Shown here piece by piece: positions 14,687 through 23,097 of a stretch of DNA of 40,816 bases. This DNA comes from Thermoleophilia bacterium (GTDB taxonomy: Bacteria > Actinomycetota > Thermoleophilia > Gaiellales > Gaiellaceae), in assembly GCA_025936995.1 (NCBI GenBank), contig JAICSH010000016.1:1-40816 (forward strand), in the 5' to 3' direction. Every line of letters starts with the position of its first letter. Position 1 is the stretch's first letter. A model generated the notes under the pieces. The model ran no database searches and was not told the origin of the DNA. It saw nothing but the letters and a program-made list of their open reading frames with translations. The translations under genes were made by a program, and so were the position numbers.

Positions 14687-16633
14687 CTAGGCGGGCTCGA
14701 CGCGCGGCTCGGTCTCGACCGGCTGGGACTCCGGCGCGGCGGGCGGCAGAGGCACGGAGAGCCGCCGCGGCTCGCGCACGACGTTGCGGAGCTTGCCCAC
14801 GACCTCGAGCGTGTCCCCCTCGTCGGCGAGCCGTTCCAGGTCGGCGAGCTCGACCGCGAGCCAGTCGGGATCGACCGGCGGCCGGCTCAGCCGCAGGATC
14901 TTCGGATGCGTCGTCGCGCCGACCGACTCGTCCTCGCTCCAGAGCTCCTCGTGGATCTTCTCGCCGGGCCGCGAGCCGACGAACGCGATCCGCACGTCCC
15001 GCGCAGTGGTCTCCACGTCGTCGGGAAGACGCGGCACCTTCCCCGAGAGGCGGATCATGTTCTGCGCGAGCTCCACGATCCGCACCGGCTCGCCCATGTC
15101 GAGCACGAACACCTGGCCGCGGCCGCCGATCGCGCCGGCCTGGACGACGAGCGAAACGGCTTCCGGGATCGTCATGAAGTACCGCGTCATCTCGGGATGC
15201 GTCACCGTCACCGGCCCACCGCGCTCGATCTGCTTCCGGAAGATCGGGATCACGCTGCCCGAGGAGTTGAGGACGTTGCCGAAGCGCACCGCGACGAAGC
15301 GGGTCGAAACGTCGCGCCGGTGCCCGAACGACTCGACGATCCACTCGCAGAGCGCCTTCGACTGGCCCATCACCGTCTTCGGGTTGACGGCCTTGTCCGT
15401 CGAGATGAAGACGAAGCGCTCGACGCCGAACTCCGCCGCGAGCTCGACGAGGACGCGCGTACCGACGATGTTGTTGCGGACAGACTCGAGCGGATGCGTC
15501 TCGAGCATCGCGACGTGCTTGTAGGCGGCAGCGTGGAAGACGACCGTCGGCTGGTACTTCTCGAACACCTCGCGCCGGAGCGCCTTCCGGTTCTTCACGT
15601 CGATGAGCTTGGGCAGGGCGGCGGTGAAGTCGCGCTCGGTGGCGAGCTCGCGCTCGATCTCGAACAGCGGCCCCTCGGCGTTGTCGACGAGGATCAGCCG
15701 CGACGGGCGGACGCGCGCGATCTGGCGGCAGAGCTCGGAGCCGATCGAGCCGCCGGCGCCGGTGACGAGCACGGTCTGCCCCTCGAGGTAGCCGGCGACC
15801 TCGTGGAAGTCCACCTCGACCGGCTCGCGGCCGAGTACGTCCTCCACCTGCACTGGGCGGATCTGGCCGGCGAGGCCGAGGTCGCCGGCGATGAGCTCGT
15901 AGAGACCGGGCAGCGTCTTCACGACAATGCGCAGCTGCTGCGCCGTCTCGACGATGCGACGGCGCACGTCGCCCGAGACCGAGGGCATCGCGATCAGCAC
16001 CTCGTCCGGGCGGTGCTCGCGGAGGACACGTGGGAGCTCGTCGATCGTGCCGAGCACGCGGACGCCGAGGATCCGGGTGTGCCGCTTGCGCGCGTCGTCG
16101 TCGACGAACCCGATCGGCGTGTAGTTGAGCATCCGCGAGCGCTGCATCTCCTGCACGATCAGGCGTCCCGCGTCGCCGGCGCCGACGACGACCACCTCCT
16201 TGCCGCGGGCCACCATCGTCAGGCCCGGCCGCTCGATCACCGTGCGCGCGAGCAGGCGCGACCCCGCGACGAGCGCGAGCGTGATGAGCAGGTCGCTGGC
16301 GGCGATCGACCGCGGCAGGCGGACGCCGTGCACCGGGTTGACGAGGTAGACGGTCACGTCGGCGATGAGCGAGGCGATCACCACGCCGCGGGCGGTGGCC
16401 CACATGTCGCGGATCGAGACGTAGCGCCACCAGCGGTTGTAGAAGCCGAACGCGATGAACACGATCAGCTTGATCGCGATGACGATGAGGATTGTCTCGC
16501 GCAGCAGGTGCCGGTAGATGAGCGGCGGCCCGTTGTCGAAGCGGAGCTGGAAGGCGAGCCACCAGGCGGCCGCGACGATCGCGCCGTCGACCAGGACCTG
16601 CCACACGCGGTGCGGCGAAAGGAGCCGGCGCAT
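14687..16633 (-). CDS. Membrane-bound nucleotide-sugar 4,6-dehydratase (PglF/CapD-type)
   Basis: 648 residues. About four N-terminal membrane helices (11-28, 44-62, 80-100, 105-125) are followed by a Rossmann domain VVVVGAGDAGRLIVQEM near 150 and then the catalytic short-chain dehydrogenase domain VLVTGAGGSIGSELCRQIA near 290. Active-site region: VVFHAAAYKHV, FISTDKAVNPKTVMGQSKAL. It removes water from UDP-N-acetylglucosamine (or a relative) to give a 4-keto-6-deoxy sugar. The product is the natural substrate for the DegT aminotransferase whose stop codon overlaps this start (TGATG). About 70 disordered residues follow the catalytic domain. Confidence 0.92.
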   Translation of the reverse strand: MRRLLSPHRVWQVLVDGAIVAAAWWLAFQLRFDNGPPLIYRHLLRETILIVIAIKLIVFIAFGFYNRWWRYVSIRDMWATARGVVIASLIADVTVYLVNPVHGVRLPRSIAASDLLITLALVAGSRLLARTVIERPGLTMVARGKEVVVVGAGDAGRLIVQEMQRSRMLNYTPIGFVDDDARKRHTRILGVRVLGTIDELPRVLREHRPDEVLIAMPSVSGDVRRRIVETAQQLRIVVKTLPGLYELIAGDLGLAGQIRPVQVEDVLGREPVEVDFHEVAGYLEGQTVLVTGAGGSIGSELCRQIARVRPSRLILVDNAEGPLFEIERELATERDFTAALPKLIDVKNRKALRREVFEKYQPTVVFHAAAYKHVAMLETHPLESVRNNIVGTRVLVELAAEFGVERFVFISTDKAVNPKTVMGQSKALCEWIVESFGHRRDVSTRFVAVRFGNVLNSSGSVIPIFRKQIERGGPVTVTHPEMTRYFMTIPEAVSLVVQAGAIGGRGQVFVLDMGEPVRIVELAQNMIRLSGKVPRLPDDVETTARDVRIAFVGSRPGEKIHEELWSEDESVGATTHPKILRLSRPPVDPDWLAVELADLERLADEGDTLEVVGKLRNVVREPRRLSVPLPPAAPESQPVETEPRVEPA

Positions 16634-17724
16634 CAGACGCCCGAGGTGACGCCGACCGCCGAGCGGACGACGTCGACGACGCGCTCCTGCGCCTCCGCCG
16701 GGATCCCGGGCCAGAGCGGCAGCGAGAAGTTCTCCGCGCCCGCCTGCTCGGTCGCCGGCAGCGAGCCCGGCTCGTACCCGAGGTAGCGCAGCGCGGGCTG
16801 GAGGTGGAGCGGCGTCGTGTAGTAGGTCGCCGAGGCGATGCCCGCCTCGGCCAGCGCGGTGCGGATCGTGTCGCGCTCGCGGGAGCGGCAGACGAAGAGG
16901 TGGTAGACGTGGGACGGCTCGTCCTGCGGCAGCTCGACGAGCTCGCCGAGACCGAGCTCGGCGTAGCGGGCAGCGGCGGCGCGGCGGCCTTCGTTCCAGC
17001 CGGCGAGCTCCGGCAGGAACACGCGGAGGAACGCGGCCTGCAGCTCGTCGAGCCGCGAGTTGTAGCCGACGAGGTCGAAGTCCGTCTTGTCGCGCGACCC
17101 GTGGAAGGAGAGAAGCTTGACGCGCTCCGCGAGCTCCTCGTCGTCCGTTGCCACGAGTCCTCCGTCGCCGAGGCAGAAGAGGTTCTTCGTCGGATAGAAG
17201 CTGAAGGTCGAGATCGCGCCCTGCTGTGCGACTCCCGGCGCGCCGAACGCCTGCGCCGCGTCCTCGAGCACCGGGATGCCGAGCTCGACGAGCGGCCGGA
17301 CGTCGAGCAGCCGGCCGAACAGGTGCACCGGGATGATCGCCTTCGTCCGCTCCGTGACCCTGGCGGCCGTGTCCTCGAGATCGAGGTTGAGCGTCGTCGG
17401 GTCGATCTCCGCGAAGACGGGCGTCGCTCCGCGGCGCACGACCGACTCCGCGGTCGCGTAGAACGTGAAGGCCGGGCAGATCACCTCGTCGCCGGGCCCG
17501 ACGCCGAGCGCGTCGAGGGCGAGGACGAGCGCGTCCGTGCCGTTCGCGACGCCGATCGTCCGCCTCACGCCGAGGTAGGCGGCGGCCTCCTCCTGGAACG
17601 CCCAGTAGTTCGGGCCGCGGATCAGGCCCTTGCCCTGGTCGAGCACCTCTCGGAAGGCAGCCTCGAGCTGCGGGATCAGCGGCGCGTATTCGGCTCGGAC
17701 GTCAACGAGAGGAATCGTCTGCAC
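16633..17724 (-). CDS. DegT/DnrJ/EryC1/StrS-family sugar aminotransferase
   Basis: 363 residues, PLP-dependent. Members aminate 4-keto or 3-keto nucleotide sugars using glutamate or glutamine. Seen: VANGTDALVLALDALGVGPG, DEVICPAFTFYATAESV, PVHLFGRLLDV, LEDAAQAFGA, the PLP lysine in SFYPTKNLFCLGDGGLV (near 184), GYNSRLDELQAAFLRV and the C-terminal ATYYTTPLHLQPAL. The GTG start at 17724 overlaps the dedA end by 23 bases, and the stop overlaps the dehydratase start. With PglF- and PglC-like genes in the same region, a diamino-type deoxysugar is a likely product, but no acetyltransferase is seen here. Confidence 0.92.
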   Translation of the reverse strand: MQTIPLVDVRAEYAPLIPQLEAAFREVLDQGKGLIRGPNYWAFQEEAAAYLGVRRTIGVANGTDALVLALDALGVGPGDEVICPAFTFYATAESVVRRGATPVFAEIDPTTLNLDLEDTAARVTERTKAIIPVHLFGRLLDVRPLVELGIPVLEDAAQAFGAPGVAQQGAISTFSFYPTKNLFCLGDGGLVATDDEELAERVKLLSFHGSRDKTDFDLVGYNSRLDELQAAFLRVFLPELAGWNEGRRAAAARYAELGLGELVELPQDEPSHVYHLFVCRSRERDTIRTALAEAGIASATYYTTPLHLQPALRYLGYEPGSLPATEQAGAENFSLPLWPGIPAEAQERVVDVVRSAVGVTSGV

Positions 17725-18385
17725 GCGGCGTCACCTTAGCTGCAGCCATTCTCCGGTAGGCCAAGTACGCCAGCGCCAGCACGATGCCGGCCACGATCGC
17801 GTACTCCGCGTAGTGGAAGGCGTGGTCGAAGCCGCGATAGCTGTTGCCGAGCCCGTAGCCGGCGCCGGCGAACGCGAAGGCCCAGACGGCGGAGCCGACG
17901 AGCGTCAGCACCGTGTACGGCGCGAGCCGCATCTCGAAGACGCCGGCCGGAATGGAGACGAAGGAGCGGACGACAGGCGTGAGCCGCCCGAGGAGGACTC
18001 CGAGGTTCCCCCAGCGCTCGAACCACGCCTCGGCGCGGTCCAGGCGCCCGGGCGAGAGGTGGAACCAGCGGCCGTATCGCTCGAGCAACGGCCGGCCGCC
18101 GTAGACGCCGATCGCCCAGCCGACGAGAGCGCCTACCAGGTAGCCGAGCGTGCCCGCGAGCGCGAACGTGACGAATGCCCCGGCGCCGAATCCGATCCGG
18201 GAGCCGAACAGCGTCACCCCGTGGGCAGCGGTGAAGACTCCGGCGGCGACCGCGCCCGCGTAGAGCATCACGAGCTCGCTCAGCGCCGGGAACACGGCGT
18301 CGATCGCCATCAGCCCGAAGACGGCATAGACGCCGTGGTTCGCCACCGCCGAGGTGAAGCTGGACGAGACACCCGCGATCAGCAC
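17702..18385 (-). CDS. DedA-family membrane protein
   Basis: 227 residues with about five hydrophobic segments. DedA (SNARE-associated/VTT domain) proteins act in the cytoplasmic membrane; several flip polyprenyl phosphate or phospholipids. Seen: the amphipathic re-entrant region AIDAVFPALSELVMLYAGAV, the GGRPLLERYGRWFHLSPGRLDRAEAWFERWG segment split here as GGRPLLERYGRW and AEAWFERWGNLGVLLGRLTP, and VVRSFVSIPAGVFEM, the conserved motif with arginine. The GTG start follows the glycosidase gene by 10 bases. A role in recycling the polyprenyl carrier used by the neighbouring glycan genes is plausible inference. Confidence 0.9.
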   Translation of the reverse strand: MLIAGVSSSFTSAVANHGVYAVFGLMAIDAVFPALSELVMLYAGAVAAGVFTAAHGVTLFGSRIGFGAGAFVTFALAGTLGYLVGALVGWAIGVYGGRPLLERYGRWFHLSPGRLDRAEAWFERWGNLGVLLGRLTPVVRSFVSIPAGVFEMRLAPYTVLTLVGSAVWAFAFAGAGYGLGNSYRGFDHAFHYAEYAIVAGIVLALAYLAYRRMAAAKVTPRADDSSR

Positions 18386-18395
18386 CGCGCGGACT

Positions 18396-20138
18396 TTACT
18401 TATGCGTCTGCGGACGGAACGAGAAGAGAGCCGCGAGCGAGCTCGTGCCGACCGAGCTCGTGGCGTCGACCTCCAGCCTGTACCGGCCGCGGACGGCGAG
18501 GCGCTTGCCGATCACCCCGCGCCAGGTCACCCGCTGGGCGCCGGCCGCCCGCGGCCCGACGCGGACCGTGGCAACCGACACTCCGCTCGGACGCTCGATC
18601 CGCACGAGGACGGTCGCGGGCCGCGTCAGCTGGAACGTCGCCGTCGGCAGCCCGCGGCCGCCGGTCGTGACGGCGAGCGTGGAGAGCGTCTCGTCGAGCG
18701 AAAGCGTTCGCTCGGCGCTCGTTGGGACGCCGCGATCGTCGGTTCCGGTGACACGGAAGGTCCACGCGCCTTCCGGGGCCGGCCCGGTCCCGTTCGAGCC
18801 GTCCCAGGTGAGCGTCTGGAGTCCCGGCGGCACCGCTCCGTTCGCGAGTGTGATCGTCGTGCCGCCCGGCCCCGCCAGCGTCGCGACGACGTTCGACGGC
18901 CGGGCGACCCGGTAGGAGAGCGTCTCGGTGTCGCCGACGCCGTCGCCGTTCGGCGAGAGCACGGCGGCCGAGGGAGGCGGCACGTAGACGCCGGAGTAGG
19001 AAAGGACGAGCGCGTCGGAGAGCCTCGCCTCGGTCCCGGTCGACGGCCGCGTGAGCATCTTCCCGTCGAACGCGATCCCCGCCGTCGGCCCGTAGCCGAG
19101 CCCGTACCCGGTCGTCGCGCCCAGCCGCGAGAGCTCGACGGCGAGCTCGTAGCTCGACATGCCGATGCTGTAGGCGGGGTTCGTCCCCTCGGCCGTGACA
19201 AGGAGGATGCGCCCGTCACGAAGCTGGCCGATCGCGGCGCGCGGCTGCCTGCTGTTCAGCTGGCGCGGATCGAAGGACTCGCTGGCGTGGAAGACCGGCT
19301 TCCCGTTCCGCACGAGCAGCGGGCCGCCACCGATCGCACTCGCGAGGCCGCTCCAGTCGGGTGAGAGCGAGAGGAACGCCTCGACCTTCTGACCGACGGG
19401 CGCCTCGGCGGTGAGCTCGGCCTCGGACGTCGCTCCCCGCGCGACGAGGACCGCGCCGTTGGACGGGATCGGCGTCGGGCCGCCGGTCTCGACCTGCGTA
19501 ACCGTTCCGTCGAGCGGAGTGCCGAGGCGCGCGGCCGGGAGCGGGGTGATCACGGCCTCGACGACGCCCGACTCGCTCGGCGTCGCGGTCCCGTACGCGG
19601 GCGTGTACAGCGAGAACTTCCCCTTCGCAGGCGAGTTCAGGAAGAGCGGCCGGCGCTGGCCGCTTCCTTGCCAGGTTCCGGAGAAGGAGACCCGCCCGGC
19701 GGTGAGCTGCCCGTCCGTCCCGATGCCGAGGCTGGTGCGGCCGCCCGCCGGGGCGCTTTCGAGCACGCCGTTCTGCATGAGGATGCCACTCGGCGCTCCT
19801 GTCTTGCGGTTGAAGTAGTCGCCGTCGATCGCGAGCGTCGTGGCTCCTACCGCGACGCGAGCCTCGAGCTGCGTCAGGGTCTCTGTCCCGCGCAGCTGGG
19901 CGTTCGAAAGCGCCGGCTGGAGCGAGTAGACGTTGCCGTCGGGCTTCGGCGCCGTCACGACGTCGAGGACGATCGGCCCCCGGGAGGTGAAGTCCACCTC
20001 GCGGCTGAAGGTCGTGCCCGGCATGAGCGTCGACGTCGAGACCGAGACCTGGCTCGAGTGCCCGGATGCGGCGGATGCGACCGCGGCCGCGACGAGGGCC
20101 GCAGGCGCGGCGAGGATGAGAAGCTTGCGCAGCAGCAC
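18396..20138 (-). CDS. Secreted phosphodiester glycosidase-like protein with Ig-like C-terminus
   Basis: 580 residues from GTG 20138. A signal peptide is evident (LLRKLLILAAPAALVAAAVASAASG, given here in two parts: basic LLRKLL, then a 17-residue hydrophobic core ending ASAASG). Residues about 60-350 resemble the phosphodiester glycosidase (NAGPA-like) domain: ATTLAIDGDYFNRKTGAPSG, SAIGGGPLLVRNGKP, RQPRAAIGQLRDGRILLVTA and YELAVELSRLGATTGYGLG. The C-terminal 200 residues carry beta-sandwich repeats, one with SPNGDGVGDTETLSY as in FlgD-type Ig domains. It probably trims or remodels extracellular phosphodiester-linked sugars. The GTG is separated by only 34 bases from the divergent phosphoesterase start, so both promoters overlap. 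Confidence 0.82.
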   Translation of the reverse strand: MLLRKLLILAAPAALVAAAVASAASGHSSQVSVSTSTLMPGTTFSREVDFTSRGPIVLDVVTAPKPDGNVYSLQPALSNAQLRGTETLTQLEARVAVGATTLAIDGDYFNRKTGAPSGILMQNGVLESAPAGGRTSLGIGTDGQLTAGRVSFSGTWQGSGQRRPLFLNSPAKGKFSLYTPAYGTATPSESGVVEAVITPLPAARLGTPLDGTVTQVETGGPTPIPSNGAVLVARGATSEAELTAEAPVGQKVEAFLSLSPDWSGLASAIGGGPLLVRNGKPVFHASESFDPRQLNSRQPRAAIGQLRDGRILLVTAEGTNPAYSIGMSSYELAVELSRLGATTGYGLGYGPTAGIAFDGKMLTRPSTGTEARLSDALVLSYSGVYVPPPSAAVLSPNGDGVGDTETLSYRVARPSNVVATLAGPGGTTITLANGAVPPGLQTLTWDGSNGTGPAPEGAWTFRVTGTDDRGVPTSAERTLSLDETLSTLAVTTGGRGLPTATFQLTRPATVLVRIERPSGVSVATVRVGPRAAGAQRVTWRGVIGKRLAVRGRYRLEVDATSSVGTSSLAALFSFRPQTHK

Positions 20139-20172
20139 GAGACGGCCCGCCGGCCAGGGTAGCCTCGGCCGG

Positions 20173-20895
20173 GTGCGCCTCGCGCTCATCTCGGACCAGC
20201 ATGCGAACGACGTCGCGTTCGGTTCCGTGCTCGAGGACGTCGAGCGGATCGGCGTCGACGAGATCGTCTGCCTCGGCGACGTCGCGCAGGGCGGAGCCGA
20301 GCTCGCGCAGACGCTCGACCGCCTCGCCGCGCTCGGGTGCGAGACCGTGCTCGGCAACGCCGATGCGCTCTTGCTCGAGGTGCCCACCGACTCGCCCGAG
20401 CCGATCACCGAGCGGCTCCTCGAGGTGCGCGAGTGCACGCTGTCGCAGCTGGACTCCTCCCAACTCGACGGGATCCGCTCCTTCGCCCCGAGCGTGCGGC
20501 GCGAGCCCGACGGCGTGGCGCTCCTCTTCTTCCACGGCTCGCCGGGCTCGTATCACGACGTGCTCCTGCCCGAGTCCGGCGACGGGCCACTGGAGCCGTT
20601 CGTCGGCCATGACGCGGCGCTGCTGGCGGGCGGGCACACCCACCTGCAGTGGTCACGCCGGCTCGGCGACGCGCTCTACGTCAACCCCGGCAGCGTCGGG
20701 ATCTCCTACGACCGGCACCGCGATCCGCTCGCCCTGCGACCGCTCGCCGAGTGGGCGCTCGTCACCGTGAGGGACGGCGCGGTCGCGGTCGAGTTCCGCC
20801 AGGTGCCGTATGCGGCCGAGGAGGTGCGCGCCGCCGCCGCGCGCAGCGGACGCCCGCACGCGGACGAGTGGGCCGCGCAGTGGAGCGGCGGCTAG
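20173..20895 (+). CDS. YfcE/MPP-type metallophosphoesterase
   Basis: 240 residues, calcineurin-like phosphoesterase. Metal-ligand motifs: LALISDQHANDVAF (the usual DxH), EIVCLGDVAQGGA (GD), VLGNADALL (GNAD in place of GNHD), FHGSPGSY and GGHTHLQWSRRLG (GHTH), followed by YVNPGSVGIS. The last signatures are typical of YfcE-like bacterial phosphodiesterases that act on small nucleotides or phosphate esters; the substrate is unknown. The GTG start at 20173 is chosen because the conserved RLALISD strand begins there; a much longer open frame upstream lies over the divergent gene. Its 3' end converges on mqnC with a 4-base overlap. Confidence 0.88.
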   Translation: MRLALISDQHANDVAFGSVLEDVERIGVDEIVCLGDVAQGGAELAQTLDRLAALGCETVLGNADALLLEVPTDSPEPITERLLEVRECTLSQLDSSQLDGIRSFAPSVRREPDGVALLFFHGSPGSYHDVLLPESGDGPLEPFVGHDAALLAGGHTHLQWSRRLGDALYVNPGSVGISYDRHRDPLALRPLAEWALVTVRDGAVAVEFRQVPYAAEEVRAAAARSGRPHADEWAAQWSGG

Positions 20896-21995
20896 TCCCA
20901 GACCTTGACCGGCCGGTACAGCGTGTCGCGCTGGACGGCCGTCTTGCCGAGCGAGCGGATCAGGTGGACGAGCTCCTCGGCGCTCGTGCGATGCGTCGTG
21001 CCCGCGGCCGAGACGACGTTCTCCTCGATCATCACCGAGCCGAGGTCGTCGGCGCCGAAGCCGAGCGCGACCTGGCCGATCTTCTTCCCCTGGGTCACCC
21101 ACGACGAGCCGATGTGCGGCACGTTGTCGAGGTAGATGCGCGACACCGCCTGCGTGAGCAGATAGTCGAACGAGGTCGGCCGCGCCTCGACCGGGACGAG
21201 CGAGACGAGCCGGTTGCCGTCGTCCTGGAACGTCCAGGAGAAGAAGGCGCGAAAGCCGCCGGTCTCGTCCTGCAGCTCACGGATCCGCCGGAAGTGCTCG
21301 ACGCGCTCCTCGAGCGTCTCGACGTGGCCGTACATCATCGTCGCGGTGGTCGAGATCCCGAGCCGGTGCGCGTCGCGCATGACACCGAGCCACTCCTTCG
21401 TCTTGACCTTCTTCGGCGCGATGATCTCGCGGACGCGGTCGACGAGGATCTCGGCGCCGCCTCCGGGGATCGAGTCGAGGCCGGCGTCGCGCAGTCGCGC
21501 CAGCGTCTCGGGCACGGTCAGCTTCGAACGGCGGGCCGCGTGGACGATCTCCGACGGCGACAGCGCGTGCAGGTGGATCGGGTAGCGCGCCTTGATCGAG
21601 GAGAAGAGATCCTCGTAGTAGTCGACGCCGAGGTCCGGATGGTGGCCGCCCTGCATGAGGAGACCCGTGCCGCCGAGCGCGAGCGTCTCCTCGATCTTCT
21701 TGAAGATGACCGGCTTCGGCAGGAGGTAGCCCTCGCGCTGGTCGCCCGGCCGGCGGTAGAAGGCGCAGAAGTCGCAATCGGTGACGCAGACGTTCGTGTA
21801 GTTGAGGTTGCGGTCGATGATGAACGTCACGCGCTCGGGATCGTGGAGGCGATTTCGGATCTCGTTCGCGGCGCGGCCGACGGCGACCAGGTCGCGCGAG
21901 CGGAGGAGCTCGGCAGCGTCCTCGTCAGTGATGCGCTCGCCGGAGGTCGCCTTCTCGAGGATCTCGGCCACGGGAGTGCGCTCGGCGACGCTCAT
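20892..21995 (-). CDS. mqnC: Cyclic dehypoxanthine futalosine synthase
   Basis: 367 residues, radical SAM enzyme of the futalosine route to menaquinone. It cyclises dehypoxanthine futalosine. The cluster motif is C70-VTD-C74-DF-C77 (CX3CX2C). Further family features: LLMQGGHHPDLGVDYYEDLF, IHLHALSPSEI, GLDSIPGGGAEILVDRVR, TTATMMYGHVETLEERVEH and the C-terminal LGFGADDLGSVMIEENVVSA AG region (read as LGFGADDLGSVMIEEN). The ATG start overlaps the mqnA stop (ATGA). It is the last gene of the menaquinone run; mqnB and mqnD, also needed for the pathway, are not in the window. Confidence 0.96.
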   Translation of the reverse strand: MSVAERTPVAEILEKATSGERITDEDAAELLRSRDLVAVGRAANEIRNRLHDPERVTFIIDRNLNYTNVCVTDCDFCAFYRRPGDQREGYLLPKPVIFKKIEETLALGGTGLLMQGGHHPDLGVDYYEDLFSSIKARYPIHLHALSPSEIVHAARRSKLTVPETLARLRDAGLDSIPGGGAEILVDRVREIIAPKKVKTKEWLGVMRDAHRLGISTTATMMYGHVETLEERVEHFRRIRELQDETGGFRAFFSWTFQDDGNRLVSLVPVEARPTSFDYLLTQAVSRIYLDNVPHIGSSWVTQGKKIGQVALGFGADDLGSVMIEENVVSAAGTTHRTSAEELVHLIRSLGKTAVQRDTLYRPVKVWD

Positions 21996-22774
21996 GCGAC
22001 CGCCGCGCCCGCCTTCGTCTGGACGAAGCGAAGCTCCGGCACGGTCTCGAGCAGGCCGGCGTCGCGCGCGAGCTCGAGGAACGTGTACAGGCCGGCGCGC
22101 TCGCGCGGGCCGAAGCGGTAGCGGAGCTTCTCGAAGTAGCGCGCGAGGAAGCCGGCGGGGTAGCCGTAGCGCTCCGCAGCCTCGAAGGCGAGCTGCTCCG
22201 GCTCGGCCCGGGCGAGCCGCACCGACGAGACGAGCGCGTCCTCGAGCTCGGCGAGCCCTTCCGCGAGAGGCTCGGGACAGGCCCAGACCGCGAACACCAT
22301 CGGCAGCCCGGTTCGCTCGAGCCAGAGCTTGCCGAGGTCGTGGTGCGGGGTCGGATCCTCGAACGCGGAGCGCAGCGCCGCGTCGCCGATGAGGAGCTTC
22401 GCCTCGGCCTCACCGCCCTCGTACGCCTCGAGCGGAGCCTGCTCCGCCTCGGGCAGCAGCACCTTCGTCAGCGCGACGGACGTCGCCGACTCGGGAGTGA
22501 TGGCGACGGAGCGCACGCGCTCGAGCGGCACGCGCGACACGAGCTGGATCGAGTCGACGGCTCCCTCCGAAGCGACGCAGAGCCTCGGCAGGAGCCGCAG
22601 CCGCTCCGCGTCCTGCGCGTAGGCGATCGACGAGATCGGCGCCGTGTCGAGCTCGCCCGCGACGAGCATGCGGTTCAGCTCGGTCGGGACTCCCTGCACC
22701 TCCTCGACCTCTGCGTCGACGCGATAGAAGACCGGCGCCATATTGACGTAGCTGATGCGGCCGAGGCGGATCAC
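21992..22774 (-). CDS. mqnA: Chorismate dehydratase
   Basis: 260 residues. MqnA removes water from chorismate to form 3-[(1-carboxyvinyl)oxy]benzoate, the first step of the futalosine pathway. It has a periplasmic-binding-protein-like fold: RLGRISYVNMAPVFYRV at the N-terminus, VPTELNRMLVAGELDTAPIS with the conserved SSIAYA, RSVAITPESATSVAL, KLLIGDAAL and LPMVFAVWACPEP, all typical of the family. The GTG start at 22774 is set by a GTGA overlap with the upstream SnoaL-like gene; a longer frame upstream lacks homology-like sequence. Confidence 0.94.
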   Translation of the reverse strand: MIRLGRISYVNMAPVFYRVDAEVEEVQGVPTELNRMLVAGELDTAPISSIAYAQDAERLRLLPRLCVASEGAVDSIQLVSRVPLERVRSVAITPESATSVALTKVLLPEAEQAPLEAYEGGEAEAKLLIGDAALRSAFEDPTPHHDLGKLWLERTGLPMVFAVWACPEPLAEGLAELEDALVSSVRLARAEPEQLAFEAAERYGYPAGFLARYFEKLRYRFGPRERAGLYTFLELARDAGLLETVPELRFVQTKAGAAVA

Positions 22775-23097
22775 CAGGGTCGCTCCTCGATCGCGGCGAG
22801 CGCTGCTTCCCGGCTCAGATATGCCCGCACCTCGGACACGAGCCCTTCGTGGAGCGTGACCACCTGATGTCGACCGTCGAGATGCGGGTCGACGACGAAC
22901 GTGTCCTCCGTCTCGTAGACGATCTCCGGGTGGGGGACGATGCCCCGCTCGCGCGCCCGGCGCAGCATCTCGAGGACGTCGGCACGGTTCCGGCACACCT
23001 CGCCGGGAAAACGGCCGATCCACACCGCGTCCGGCGCGAGCACCTCGGCGAACCCGTCGAGGTCGGCGTTCTGGAGGGCCTCCCGGACGCTCACCAT
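22771..23097 (-). CDS. SnoaL/NTF2-like small protein inside the menaquinone run
   Basis: 108 residues. The cone-shaped NTF2 fold is suggested by VREALQNADLDGFAEVLAPD, AVWIGRFPGEVCRNRADVLE, MLRRARERG and the strands YETEDTFVVDPHLDGRHQVV and TLHEGLVSEVRAYLSREAAL. Such proteins include small enzymes (isomerases, cyclases, hydrolases) and binding domains; its reaction is unknown. It is wedged between mqnE and mqnA with overlaps on both sides (7 and 4 bases), so it is translated with them. The ATG at 23097 or the GTG at 23094 could be the start. Confidence 0.78.
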   Translation of the reverse strand: MVSVREALQNADLDGFAEVLAPDAVWIGRFPGEVCRNRADVLEMLRRARERGIVPHPEIVYETEDTFVVDPHLDGRHQVVTLHEGLVSEVRAYLSREAALAAIEERPW

